From Oenanthe sinensis (Eukaryota > Streptophyta > Magnoliopsida > Apiales > Apiaceae): a DNA stretch of 64,000 bases. Made by a program: the position numbers and the translations under genes. The stretch spans positions 23,248,860 through 23,312,859 of the forward strand of contig CM053796.1 in assembly GCA_028671895.1 (NCBI GenBank). Reading direction: 5' to 3'. A model generated the notes under the pieces. It was given only the letters and a program-made list of their open reading frames with translations. It was not told the origin of the DNA and did not search any database. Below, piece by piece: positions 47,331-58,800 of this stretch (within the stretch, counting starts at the first letter, position 1; each line of letters begins with the position of its first letter).

Positions 47331-47934
47331 AAAGTAACCTCATAATACTATGTTATATATTTTATAATATATGATACATTATATTGTAAATAAATATTAA
47401 TTTGAATTCGGGATTAAAATATAGTAATAAGTTAAAAAATACATATAACATATTATAATTTATTATATTAATATTTATTTTATAAATATATTTTATAAAA
47501 AAATTAAAAAACATATAAATTCCCCGATTTTCCGCGAGGATCCACATTCCCCATTAGTGGCGTGGATGGGGAGCAAAACAATTCCTGCTCAGGAATAAGG
47601 TTTGAGTTCGAAGATCGGGACAATGATAGCACTCCCCGACCCGAAGTGATCCGATGTCCATGCCTGACTAGTTAGTTTAGTGCTTTGTAAGTAAAAAAAC
47701 ATGGTTTTGGCGTAAGTGCCTTGGTAAAGATATAAGCCCCGATCACATGTAATTAATGCCTATTAATTTCTATCACAAAGGTCGTTGAAATATGTACTCT
47801 CTCTATTTCAAAATAATTGTTCTCTTTCTATTTTTGTTAATCAAATTGAACGATTTTTAACCGAATATTATACATAATATATAATTAAGAAAAAATTAAA
47901 AATTATATTTAATAAACTTGAAAATGTATTATTT
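47331..47934. other. Intergenic DNA, no gene
   Basis: AT-rich to 47,520. Then a GC-richer patch (47,525-47,760) with GGTTTGAGTTCGAAGATCGG, reminiscent of a pol III B box but without a correctly placed A box. A Stowaway-like start CTCTCTCTATTTCAAAATAA is near 47,796. Confidence 0.35.
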
Positions 47935-48175
47935 AACACCTTAAGTAACCAGCTCATCTAAAACCTTAAGGTGTTAGAGATAGATCAAAATGGATCTTAT
48001 ACTATTCTTTAACATTCCGCCTCACTCGAAATCTCATTTTTTGGGTTGAAGAGTGGATCACGGGTACCCATTTTTTAGCATAGTTTTTGCCTTCGTGTCC
48101 ATCCTAAATTGTGAGAATATTGGGGGAGACAGGGGGTCGAATTTGTGACCCCTGCCAACCTGAGTTCTGATACCA
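47935..48175 (-). other. Element J: leader with primer-binding site
   Basis: Minus strand immediately after the LTR reads TGGTATCAGAACTCAGG (48,175-48,159), the copia-type initiator-Met primer site. The GGGTCACAAATTCGACCCCC region that follows is typical of plant copia leaders. It continues leftward until it is lost near 47,935. Confidence 0.7.
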
Positions 48176-48600
48176 TGTTAATTTTATAAATTATAGATTG
48201 CGAGCAATATAACTGTGAAGATAAAGAGTAGATAAAGAACATTGCAGGGAACAAAAGGAACAGAGAAAATAAGAGATTACATTTCTTTTTTTACTTATCT
48301 TGGCCGGTTAATGCATTCATCTCATATACATATTAGTGCTAGTTATTACTAAAAGTCTATACTACCCCTATACTACTTTTATTCCTTAATAGTGTTAACT
48401 TTATAAATTATAGATTGCGAGCAATATAATTTTGAAGATAAAGAACATTGCAGGGAACAAAATTAAGGAGGAGAGTAAATATGAGATTACATTTCTTTTT
48501 TACTTGTCTTGGCCGGTCAGTGCATTCTTCTCATATACATATTAGTGCTAGTTATTACTAAAAGTCTATACTACCCCTATACTACTTTTATTCCTTAATA
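48176..48600 (-). repeat. Element J: two head-to-tail LTRs forming an LTR-LTR junction
   Basis: Copies at 48,176-48,391 and 48,393-48,600 (about 216 and 208 bp) are very similar (shared TTTATAAATTATAGATTGCG, GAACATTGCAGGGAACAAAA, TATACTACCCCTATACTAC). One extra base separates them. On the minus strand the right copy follows a polypurine tract and the left copy precedes the primer site. The order is internal end, PPT, LTR, LTR, PBS, internal start. Ends read TATTAAGG...GTTAACA, so the start is not the usual TG. Confidence 0.75.
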
Positions 48601-48614
48601 CTCCCCCTCAAGCT
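48601..48614 (-). other. Polypurine tract of element J
   Basis: Minus strand AGCTTGAGGGGGAG directly before the LTR start. Confidence 0.7.
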
Positions 48615-48810
48615 AAAGATTGAGAACACAATGAAACTCTTAGCTTGAAGAAGACAATAGACTGCATATTTAAGCAACCACATGATGTAAACATTTCAAA
48701 CAATATTCCAGCAAAAAGTAAAAATAGAAAACCGAAGCATGGCTTCTTTTCTTGATTATCCATCGATCTCTTCATTAACCACGCATGATATCAAATCATT
48801 GGAGTATATG

Positions 48811-49147
48811 TCTTGACTTTACTTGCCATTAAAGGAACCTGACTTTACTTACCATTAGAGGAATCTTGGCTTTCCATGCCATTAAAGGATCATGGCTTCG
48901 CTTGCCATTAGAGGAATCCTGACTTCGTTTGTCGTTAAAGGACTGTTTAAACTTCATTCAAGTCCTGGCTTCGCTTGCCATTAGAGGAATCCTGGCTTCG
49001 CTTGCCATTAGAGGACTGTTTAAACATCATTCAAGTTCCGGCTTTGCTTGCCATTAGAGAATTGTGATAAACACTTATCCTGGCTAGCTTGCCATTACAG
49101 GACTGTTTCATACTTTCACATGTCCTGGCTCTTTTGGCCATTTGAGG
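48811..49147 (-). repeat. Hairpin array S near the 3' end of element J: about ten units
   Basis: Units of ~26 bases, plus-strand form TCCTGGC-loop-GCCATTAGAGGA, start near 48,811, 48,838, 48,863, 48,890, 48,917, 48,963, 48,990, 49,036, 49,078 and 49,123. TCCT pairs with AGGA, and GGC with GCC. The unit at 48,917 has GAC/GTC instead of GGC/GCC, and the one at 48,863 has ATCTT/AAGGAT outside, so pairing is mostly kept through change. The unit at 48,838 pairs poorly. Longer spacers with CTGTTTAAAC occur twice. Strand is that of element J. Confidence 0.7.
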
Positions 49148-49499
49148 ACTATTTTTGGTCATTTCTCTCTCGATCTCTCTTCTTCCTTGTCATCCATTTA
49201 CAACTGCTTTCATGAGGTTTTACATGGGCTCTAGTCTGCCACAACAGAATATGACACCTGAATTTAAATGGAGATTCGAGACACAATTATAGCAACTTGG
49301 TTATGCAAGCTAAGCTATTTAATGTCATCAACTTGATGATGCAAGCTAAGATGTAAAATTAGCATGGGTACTTGTTCACTCCACTGCAGTTTCTTAACTT
49401 GCACAATTTTGAAGTGACCTCCCAACTTAAATTATCAAAGATCAACTCGAGTACTTGTCCACTCTGCACATTTCAGAAGTGATTCTCGGCTCATTAACA
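49148..49499. other. Non-coding DNA between array S and the H+-pyrophosphatase fragment
   Basis: Contains GGTTATGCAAGCTAAG and GATGATGCAAGCTAAG as a short direct repeat near 49,300 and 49,345. No gene recognised. Confidence 0.4.
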
Positions 49500-49620
49500 C
49501 ACACAGGTTGCATAACCAGGCTTGGCAATGCCTTCCATGAGACCTGGAATAATGTTGAATTGCCTGCGGACCTCCTTGACCACCTTCAAAGCTGCACTAC
49601 TGACACACATCATGGTCATG
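49500..49620 (-). pseudogene. Fragment of a vacuolar H+-pyrophosphatase gene
   Basis: Minus-strand codons from 49,619 read MTMMCVSSAALKVV, then EVRRQF, IPGLMEG and AKPGYATCV. This matches a conserved C-terminal part of type I H+-translocating pyrophosphatase (AVP1/VHP), whose usual form there is MTMKSVGSAALKMV...NTIPGLMEG...PDYATCV. About 8 of 40 residues differ from that. It runs straight into the left end of element D (49,621). On the other side the match stops after CV, where TGT/GTGTGT could be an exon end with a donor site, followed in frame by a stop. A broken host gene exon or a fragment captured by element J are both possible. Confidence 0.72.
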
Positions 49621-50383
49621 TGTTAGGAATATATTCATTTGATGATGTACAAAATACTAGAACATGGTCTAGCATAGTCTATTTGTAATAAGTCTTTATA
49701 GTCTATGAACTTTTATAATCAGAGTCTAGATAGTCAACATTCTTGTCACTTGTACTTGGAAGAATTTTTGTAGAAAGTGAAACCAGAGTCTGAATGAAGA
49801 TCGGAGTCTGGAAGGTGATCAGAGTCTATAGACTGTCGAAGTCTATGATCTGTCAAAGTCTACAAATGATCAGAGTCTATAATCTGTCAGAGTCTGAAGA
49901 TTCCAGAGTCTATGAAGTTGAAACTAAATTTGGAAGATGATCACATGAATGGAAAGTCTTCGAAGATAAAGACAAATATATTGCATATATGCCATGGGAA
50001 GGAAAAAGAATTTCAGAAGGAAACTGTTAACTAATAATTAGGAATTCTATTCATATTGTAATTTGATTTTATGTTATTAGTTGATAGGCAACTCTCTATA
50101 TAAACACTCTATGTAACCTAATTGTATAATTGTCCAAGTCGAAGTTGTAAGAGAGCATAGAGATAGAGATAGTTGCTGTGATAAATACATAGAAACTACT
50201 AGGGTTTGTGTACACCTTATGAGAGTTTGTATTTTCATATCAATAATACAAACAATATTCATTCATATCTTTGTGTTTGATCTTTGTTCTTAATTCAAAT
50301 CTTTAATTTATATTGAGTTGATTTTAATTAGGCAAAAAAAGTACACAAGTATTCAACCCCCCTTCTACTTCTGTAACTGGGAA
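49621..50383 (+). repeat. 5' LTR of element D (763 bp)
   Basis: Starts TGTTAGGAATAT and ends near AACTGGGAA, where the C family has CTGGGCA. TATATAAAC box near 50,097-50,105, late TTCAACCCCCC tract. Seven or more CAGAGTCT/AGTCTATAGACT words between 49,720 and 49,915. Confidence 0.85.
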
Positions 50384-50388
50384 AATAA

Positions 50389-50402
50389 TTTGTATCAGAG
50401 CG
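50389..50402 (+). other. Primer-binding site of element D
   Basis: TTTGTATCAGAGCG, one mismatch from the usual TGGTATCAGAGC initiator-Met primer site, six bases after the LTR. Confidence 0.75.
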
Positions 50403-50460
50403 TAACGTTTAAAATCGATCAAAGATATCTGAAAACAAAGATGGCAATTCTAAGATTCCT

Positions 50461-52721
50461 ATGCTTAAAAGAAACGAGTACACCCACTGGAAGGTTAAGA
50501 TATTGCACCATCTGGAAGCTACAGACCCTGACTATCTTGACATGATTCGTGAAGGACCCTCAAAGCTTGTTCCTCAAACCACTGAAGAAGGTAAAATAAT
50601 TGAAGAGCACCTGGTTGAAAAACCAAAGGCTGAGTGGACAAAGGATGAGAAATGAATGTCCTTAAGGAGGAAAAAGTCAAAACATCATCTTTAACAGTTT
50701 GGATTCCGTTCTTACAAATTGTGTTATATCATGCAAAACTGCTAAGGAGATGTTGACAAAACTTGAAGTGCACTGTGAAGGGACTAACGATGTCAAGAAG
50801 AATGCAAGGTCTTTGCTAATTCAGGAGTATGAGTATTTTGAGGTAAAATACGGGGAATCTATTACTGAGATGTATGATAGGTTCATAAAACTAATGAATG
50901 AGATGGCTATACTTGATAAGGTTTATGATTCTGAAGATACAAACACCAAGTTTCTGAGAGCACTTCCTGAAGAGTGGGAAAACAAAACTACAACCATAAG
51001 GGAAGCTAGAGATTTGGATGAAATAAATCTAAAAGAATTGTATGGCAGACTCAAGACATATGATTTAGAGATGCAATATAGAAATAATAATAAATCTGTG
51101 AAGGAAAAATCTGGGGCACTCTTAATGGATTCTGAGAAAGAACAACAGGAAGAACCCACAGAAGCAAGAATCAAAGATTCAAGGAAGAAAGGTAAAACTG
51201 TTGTGGAATCAGAGTCTACTGACACATACTCTGATTCAGATGAAGAGATTGATCTAAAGTCAAATGATGACTATGTTTGCTAAGAATTTCAAAAGAATGA
51301 AATTCAACAAAAGAACTGGTAAATTTAGCAAGAGGCCATCATTCAAGAAGGAATATGAAAAGGTTGAGAAGAGCAAAAGCACTATAATCAAGCTTGAAAA
51401 ATCAAAGGTTACATGTTTCAACTATTGAATATTGGGGCACTTTGCTAGTGAATGCAGAAAAGCAAAAAGTCAAGGCAAAGGGAAAGCACTTCTCTCAATA
51501 GGAAAGGAATGGGCAGATTCAAGCTCAGAGGATGAAATTGATTATGAAAATCTAGCATTAATGGTTTTCTTCTCAAGAAAATCAGAATCTCCCAAAGAAC
51601 TTTCATCTCCCAAGACTCAGGTATCAATCTTCTCTCCTGAATCTTTACTTATTTTAGAGTTTGATGGTATAAAAATTGTGCAAAGTGAGATTAAGAATAT
51701 AATGACAAACTGTAGGTTTCTCACTAATGAAAGTGATAGGTTAAGAGAAAAAAATTTAACCTTAACTAGCAAGAATAACCATTTAGAGTCTAAGTTAGAA
51801 CTAATGGAACAATACAAAAAAGATTCTGAGAAATGTAGGCACAACTATACTGAAGTCTTGAAAGCCTATGACTTTGTTAAAAAGAAACTAGAAGAAGAAA
51901 GGCTTAAGTTCAGAGTATGGACAGACTCTGGTAGAAAAGTTCAGGAAATTCTCAACAACCAAAATGTGTGTCAAACTGCTAGTCTAGGCTATGATAAGAG
52001 TCAAGGCAAAAGATCTATTGTTGAAAATGACAACAATAAAGAAGCTAGCCAAATTAATAAGGACAAAAATACCTTTATTCCTGTTAAATTTGTGACTCCT
52101 GAAGAAAAGAATGATTTACCTAAAGAAACCACAAACTCATCTATCAATGGTCCCCCTGTTGTTGACTAAAAGACAGATGAAACAGGAGCAAAAAAGTCAA
52201 AGAAAAACATTAACATTGGGTACCTGTCTAATTCTAAGGTAAAAGAAAGGCTAGAGAACTTATCAGAGTCTACCAAAACTAGGAGAAATAAGAATGGTAA
52301 GGAAGGCATTAATAAGGCCAATAATTATTAAAAGGATCCTAATACTCCTAGAAAGAAGTGTTACAGATATGACAACCACAACCATTTAGCTCTAGATTGT
52401 AAAACAAAAATTGAGAAGAAATCAGAGTCTAATCCTTCACAGACTCTGAAAAGTCACTACATTCCACATAAGCCATGTTGTCACTGTGGTAGCATATTTC
52501 ATTCTATTTATATGTGTAGGGACTATCATGATTTGTATTATAATTTTTATGAGCTAAAATCTTATATTGATAAAAGTTGGTATGACACTGTTAAGACTCC
52601 ACCAGAGTCTAGAGCAATAAAAGAGACAGGTAAGCCAAAAGTGAAAATTGTTAAGCCTGTGTCACCCAAAGTTAGTAGAAAAGGATCCAAAACTGTTTGG
52701 GTCCCCAAAACATCTAACTAG
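50461..52721 (+). pseudogene. Element D gag with three zinc knuckles
   Basis: Pieces: 50,461-50,655 (EYTHWKVKILHHLEATDPDY), 50,699-51,283 (CKTAKEMLTKLEVHCEGT, FLRALPEEW, ELYGRLKTYDLEMQ), 51,432-52,169 and 52,512-52,721. Knuckle 1 at ~51,415-51,465 is damaged (CFNY, stop, then GHFASEC). Knuckle 2 near 52,360-52,402 reads CYRYDNHNHLALDC. Knuckle 3 near 52,476-52,520 reads CCHCGSIFHSIYMC and keeps CX2CX4HX4C. Between 1 and 2 lies a long charged, coiled-coil-like stretch. Homologous throughout to C2 gag. Confidence 0.85.
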
Positions 52722-52732
52722 TTGCTATATAT

Positions 52733-53200
52733 ATGCAGGGAACTAGGGTAAAAAGAGTAACCCTAATCCTGGATAGTGGATGCTCAGGACACATGACTGT
52801 AAAGAAATCCCTGCTTACAGACTTTGTGGAAATGGTTGGCCCAAAAGTATCCTTTGGAGATCGTAACAAAGGACAAACATTGAGATATGACAATATTATA
52901 CTTGGGAATGTCATCATTGATGAAGTAGCTCTAGTTGATGGCTTGAAGCACAACTTAATCAACATAAGTCAAGTTGGAGATAAAGGTTACCATACTGGCT
53001 TTGACAACAAAGAGTGTCTTGTGACTCACAGAGAAACAGGCATTTTGATTTTCAAAGGGAACATACATGGTAACATATATGAAGCCAACTTCGAGGATTG
53101 CATTCACAAGGACTCAACTAAAGAAAGTTGGAAATGACACAAGAAACTGTCTCACATCAACTTCAAAATACTCAACAAGTTGGTAAAATAGAATCCAAGG
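52733..53200 (+). pseudogene. Element D protease and start of integrase, core deleted
   Basis: Protease motif LILDSGCSGHMTV near 52,760-52,800 (DSG), then the GLKHNLINISQ region. The integrase zinc region begins (HKKLSHINFKILNKLVK) and breaks near 53,190. The next residues (RYASNTKAFRVFNIRT from 53,220) correspond to a point after the integrase core in C2 (VFNLRTRIV). The LDLxGP, LRSDNG and ERKNRT parts present in C1 and C2 are absent: a deletion of roughly 1 kb. Confidence 0.82.
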
Positions 53201-55325
53201 ATGATGAAACATTTTTTTCGATATGCATCAAACACAAAGGCATTCAGAGTGTTTAATATCAGAACCATAATTTTTATGGAATCTATTCATGTTGCATTTG
53301 ATGATAAAAAGATAACAGGATTGCAGGATGAATTAGAGTCTACAACACTGAAATTTGAAAATTTGAAAAGTTCTGAGATATATGAAGATGATGAGGACGA
53401 AGAATCTCAAATAACTCCTGAAACAACACAGGAACCTGCACACGCTGAGGGGGAGCCAAAAATTTCAAATCATAACAATTCAGAGTCTACCCAGACAGAG
53501 TTTAGACAGACATAATCAAGTTTTTTAGAGTCTAACTCATCAGGGTCTGGATCAGGCAATTCTGAATCTTTTTCAGAGGCAAATAATTCAGGGGGAGCCT
53601 TTTCATTTGAATTTCACTCACACACAGGAAATGCCAATGATTTAGTGGGAGCTTCAAGTTCAAGAACCAATCTTCCACCAGCTAGAAAATGGGCAAGGGA
53701 TCACACTCCTGATTTAATATATTGTGATCCTGAGAGTGGTGTACAAACTAGAAAAACAACTCAAATTGAATGTCTTTATAGTTGTTTTCTCTCAAAGAAT
53801 GAACCCAAGAATATTGAGGAAGCTTTGCAAGACCCTGATTGGATTATTACAATGCAAGAGGAATTGAATGAATTTGAGAGAAACAAAGTGTGGAAACTTG
53901 TACCAAGACCTAGAAATAGATCAATTGTTGGTGCAAAATGGGTTTTCAGAAACAAACTTAATGAGAATGGAACTGTGATTAGAAACAAAGTAAGGCTAGT
54001 TGCAAAATGATACTCTCAGGAGGAAGGAATTGACTATGATGAAACTTTTGCACCTGTAGCAAGATTAGAAGCTATCAGAATGTTTCTTGCATTTGCAGCT
54101 CATTCAAAAAATGCAAGGTATATCAGATGGATGTGAAAAGTGCCTTCTTAAATGGAAAATTGGAAGAAGAAGTCTATGTGGAGTATCCATCAAGATTTGT
54201 TGATCCAAAGTTTCCTAATCATGTTTACAGGTTAGACAAAGCACTATATGGATTGAAGCAAGCACCAAGAGCATGGTATGAAACTCTATCAAAATTTCTT
54301 CTTGAAAATGGATTTATTAGAGGAACCATTGACAAAAATCTTTTTATTATAAAACACAAAGGTGATATTTTGCTTGTTTAAATTTATGTTGATGATATTA
54401 TATTTGGTTCTACTAATGAAAAACTCTGTGAAAAGTTTAGCAAATTAATGCAATTAAATTATGAAATGAGCATTATGGGAGAGTTAAACTTCTTTTTGGG
54501 ACTTTAAATCAAATAGAATGATGATGGAATTTTCAATAATCAATCAATGTATGTGAAAGAACTATCGAAGAAGTTTGATATGCAAGACTGTGCAACTGCC
54601 AAAACTCCCATGTCAATAGCCACTAAGCTAGAATCTAACCCAAAGGGTAAGAAAGTTAACAACACTAGCTATAGAGGTATGATTGGGTCATTGTTATATT
54701 TAACTGCTAGTAGACCAGATATAATGTTTGCAACATGCCTTTATGCTAGATTTCAAGTTGACCCTAGAGAATCACATTTAATAGTTGTGATTTTTTTTAG
54801 ATATCTCAAGAGTGCACAGACTCTAGGACTTTGGTATCCTAGAGAGTCTGATTTTTCTCTAATTGGCTATTCAGACTTTGACTATGCAGGATACAAAGTG
54901 GAAAGGAAAAGCACAACAGGTCAATGCCAATTTCTTGGCAACATGTTAATTTCTTGGTTTAACAAGAAACAACAAACTGCATCAACTTCAATAGCTGAGG
55001 CTGAATACATAGTAGCTGGAAGTTTCTGTGCTCAAATTCTATGGATGAGAAATCAGTTACTTGATTATGGACTAACATTCTAAAATACTCCTATGTATTA
55101 TGATAATACTAGTGCTATTAAAATTGCAGAGAATCTAGTCCAACATTCCAGAATAAAACATATTAATGTCAGATATCATTTTATTTGAGAACATGTTGAA
55201 AATGGTACTGTTACACTTCACTATTTTCCAAATGATAGACAGATTGCAGACATTTTAACAAAACCACTTGATGAGTCTACCTTTCTCAGACTGGTAGGTG
55301 AATTATGTATGTTAAACATGTAAGT
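53201..55325 (+). pseudogene. Element D linker, reverse transcriptase and RNase H
   Basis: Linker 53,201-53,640 is S/E/Q-rich with the word CAGAGTCT. HTPDLIYCD near 53,702 leads into RT (KWVFRNKL, VKSAFLNGKLEEEVY at 54,127+, LYGLKQAPRAWYE). A TAA precedes YVDDIIF near 54,385. RNase H: SASRPDIMF-type TASRPDIMFAT near 54,710, then EAEYIVAG near 55,000 and RIKHINVRYHFI to a LTKPL motif near 55,255, ending about 55,322. Stops at 54,008, 54,379, 54,506 and 55,081 break it. Confidence 0.87.
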
Positions 55326-55845
55326 GATCAATCATAACAAGAAGCAAGGTATGTATTTTAACTATAGTCCCTGTTTTATCAAACTGTAATTTGTTATTGC
55401 AAAATTTATGAGGTACTTTATCTTGACAGAGTCTAACTCCTAAACTCTGACGAGTCTAAAGACTCTAACGAGTCTGTAAACTCTGACGAGTCTGTAAACT
55501 CTGATGAGTCTATAAACTCTGTTGAGTCTGTAGACTCTGACGAGGATGTAGACTCTGAGAGTAATAGCCCATAGATTCTGAAACGGTTAAAATTCATGCC
55601 TGCAGACTCTAATTACGTTTAAACTGTTTAAATGACTTAAAATAGGAGGTAACAATTACTTTTGACTGATGACATGATGTAGACTCGTGTGTATTGTATG
55701 CACTTTGAAAAAATTTGAATTCTCATACATTTTACTCACTTGTTTATTTGGAATTATTTTCTAAGGCAGAAATACTCACAGAGCTTTTCACGAACCCTAG
55801 CTAAATTTCTCAAGAATTTTTGTCACTTTCAACTCTACAATTTCA
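55326..55845 (+). other. Spacer between pol and ORF2 of D, with a hairpin-word array
   Basis: Non-coding. Positions 55,427-55,559 are an array of ~18-base units of the form GTAAACTCTGACGAGTCT, about six copies with small changes. ACTC and GAGT arms in each unit can pair around TGAC; in one unit AGACTC/GAGTCT pair fully around TAAC (55,459-55,474). Confidence 0.75.
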
Positions 55846-58800
55846 ATGGCTGCTATTTCAACTGTGATGAGGGGACCCAAGGCAATTGCATTTACTTTTA
55901 GGGATTTCGAGTTCATGACCACTAATCATGTGGCAGCCCTAGGAGACAAGAAAGGGGTAAACGCTGACTACTACCCTGTGATGGACTTTTTGGAGCAATC
56001 TGAGCTCAGCTATATTCTCAAGGCATCACCAGTATTTCATATGGATGTTGTCTCACAAGAATGGAGCTCTGCAAAGGTAGTTGATCCTTCTCAGGATCAA
56101 CCAAATAAAATAATATTCACCTTTGGCTCCCCTACCTTTGATGTCACTACTGAAGTGCTTAATTCTGTGTTTCAATTGCCTGTTAAATCTTCTTTTGATA
56201 ACACTGTGTCTAATGATGAAATCAAAAGCATTTTAAGGCAATAGGTTATTCTGCTAGCTTAGAAAACATGAGTAAAATAACTAGGCCTTACTTGAGGAAA
56301 TAGTGGTATTTCTTTTTTTGATTAAATTGCTAAGTGCTTTACTGGTAAATGTAGTGGTTTTGATGCTATTACTTATCAAATTGGTCATAGTCTCTTATTT
56401 GACAAGGTGATTAACATTGGTGATATGTTGCTCACTCAAATGGGAGCAAAATTAAATAATATGCAAGAGGGTATGAAGAAAGTCTACTATCATAGATTTT
56501 TGATGCTTCTCTTGAACCACTTCATTCCTAATATGTCTTCCAAGCTTGCAGATGATTGTTGTGTGCAGGCCTATAAGCAATAAAGAAGGATATTCTCTGA
56601 CATCAAGAGAATTGATGATAAAAAGAAGAGTCTACTTGCCATGACTTATCCACAGGTAATGCAAGTAAAACTCTCAACCTACAAACCATCTATCTAGAAT
56701 GCTTCTTTCTTAGGTGGTGAAATGGTGCATGAACAAGTAATGGAGAGTCCTCATCCACCTACCCAAGTAGCCAAATCTCTTTCTCCTAAACAATCTCAAA
56801 AACCTAGAACTTGGAAACCAATCTCTGGTGTTTCTCAAAAGACACCATTTGTAAAAATGAGGAAATTTATTCAAACTAGGCTTGTAGATGAGTACAGTGA
56901 AGATGAGCTCAACCCTCTAGAGAAACAAGTTGTTGAAGGACTTTCTTTGCTAAAAGAGGGTCATGATATACTTGATTCTAACCTTGAAGCCAAGTATGTA
57001 GACTCTCAAAAGGCTACAGACTCTGAAAAACCTAGGAATGCAACTCAGGATTCTCAATTTGAGTCTCCTGAGAAAGCTTTCGCTCAGAAGTACAGAAGGC
57101 TGAGGAAAGCTTATTCAGCACACACACATACATAAGCCTATAACTATTACTAACCCTGTTTTGCAGGAAACAGACGCTCCCAAGGCTCCTGCAGAGCCAG
57201 ACTCTGAAAGCAAAAAAACTCCTGAACCAGAGTCTAATGTCGAGTTAGAGTCTAGACTGCCTTTAGACTCTGATCATGAACATTTCGGGAAGGAATGCCA
57301 TTGGATGCAGCCTCATGTCTCATTGATGAAATCATTACTCCAAGTGATGAGGTACTGCTATTCTTATATCCTTTGGTGGAATCAGTCGAAGATCTAGAGC
57401 AATATCAGACTCAATCTCAAGTCTTGGATCTTCTTACAACCTATGGAGCCCTAAGGAAGAGAATGGAGATGGAGCTACAAATGTCAGCACAGGATGTGGT
57501 AACAAATATCTAGAGCTACCTCTTCAACTCTTCATTACAAAATAAAGAAGTTGAGCTCATAGAAGGCATGACTAATGTAGTTCTCAAAGCACTTGGTATG
57601 CCAGACTCCGAAAAGTCAAACTCAAAGAAGCCTAAAAAGCTTAAGGTCAATAAAATAGGAGAATCAAAGTCTGTTGCTGAGTTGGAAACTAAGGATGAGC
57701 AACCAGTTTTTGACTATAAAGCAATTTGGGATAAAGGGATTACCTACAGGATAACCATTGATTGGATTTCTACAATACATCCTCTTCCAAGGAAGGTGGT
57801 TGATTTTCTTGTCCACAATGTAGGGAAGGTGGCCAACAAGTATATCTATCCAACCTATTAGAGTAGATTGGATCAAATCAAGGCACTTATTATCAAAAAA
57901 ATTCAAGGGAATTGCAGGATTCGTTTCACATGTCTTATGCCCAGGCCATCAATGCAATCCATGCAAGGACCTTTCTAAAAGACAACTTGGATGCATCAAC
58001 TATGGTAGAACCACCGGAGGTAGCAGGTGTTGCAAGGAAGTTGAAGGATGAGACTAGTGCACCAGTGGTGGCTAGTGAGAAAGATGCTCAGTCTGCCTCA
58101 CCAACACAAGAACCACCTAGTCAGAGGTTGGGTGAAAGTGGGGAAGATTAGTATACTGTTAGGCCCTCCTTGACAACTCAATAATATGTTGATGAGAACC
58201 CCAGTGAAATGGGAGGACAGACTCTGATAGATGCTCATGAAGAAATTCCACAATCTATTTTATCACAGTCTATCCACTTTGAGGGGGAGTCTCAAACACC
58301 AATAGTCAAAGATGGTGACACTCAGACTCTGCCTTCTAATGAAGTCATACTGAAGCAGTTAGAGTCTAAAGTAGACCCTGAGACTGGAATACAGGAGCCA
58401 ACAGACTTTGAAAAGAAAGTAGATGCTAGTAAGGGTTCGGAGTCTGTTTATGCTCACCCCTTGGTGGAAACCCCTAGCCTTCAGTCATTTGAAGGGGTTC
58501 CCCTCCATCAAGGTGGTTCAGGTATTGAAGAAATTTTTTTCTCTCTCACACCCTCTTCTATAGGACTTTTGAGGGCACCTATCCATGTGAGTGAAAAAAT
58601 AAATGAGAGGCTAGCATTAGTCCAGGCAAAATGAGAGGTAGAAAAGGCTGTAGAGAGCCTGCGTGAGATTGAGAGAGTGGGTGCCCAACCCTACTGTGAG
58701 AATGAGAGATTAGGCCTGAACCTAGCTTTACCTATTGGGATCAAGATTTTCCAAAGAGTTGGTCCAATGAGTTAGGGAAGGGGATGGATGAAAACTCATT

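Noticed and set aside
47590..47740. tRNA-like SINE (B-box-like GAGTTCGAAGATC and an A-box-like TGGCGTAAGTGCCTTGG)
   Set aside because: The two boxes are in the wrong order for a pol III promoter on the plus strand and do not fit on the minus strand; no poly(A) tail or target duplication seen.
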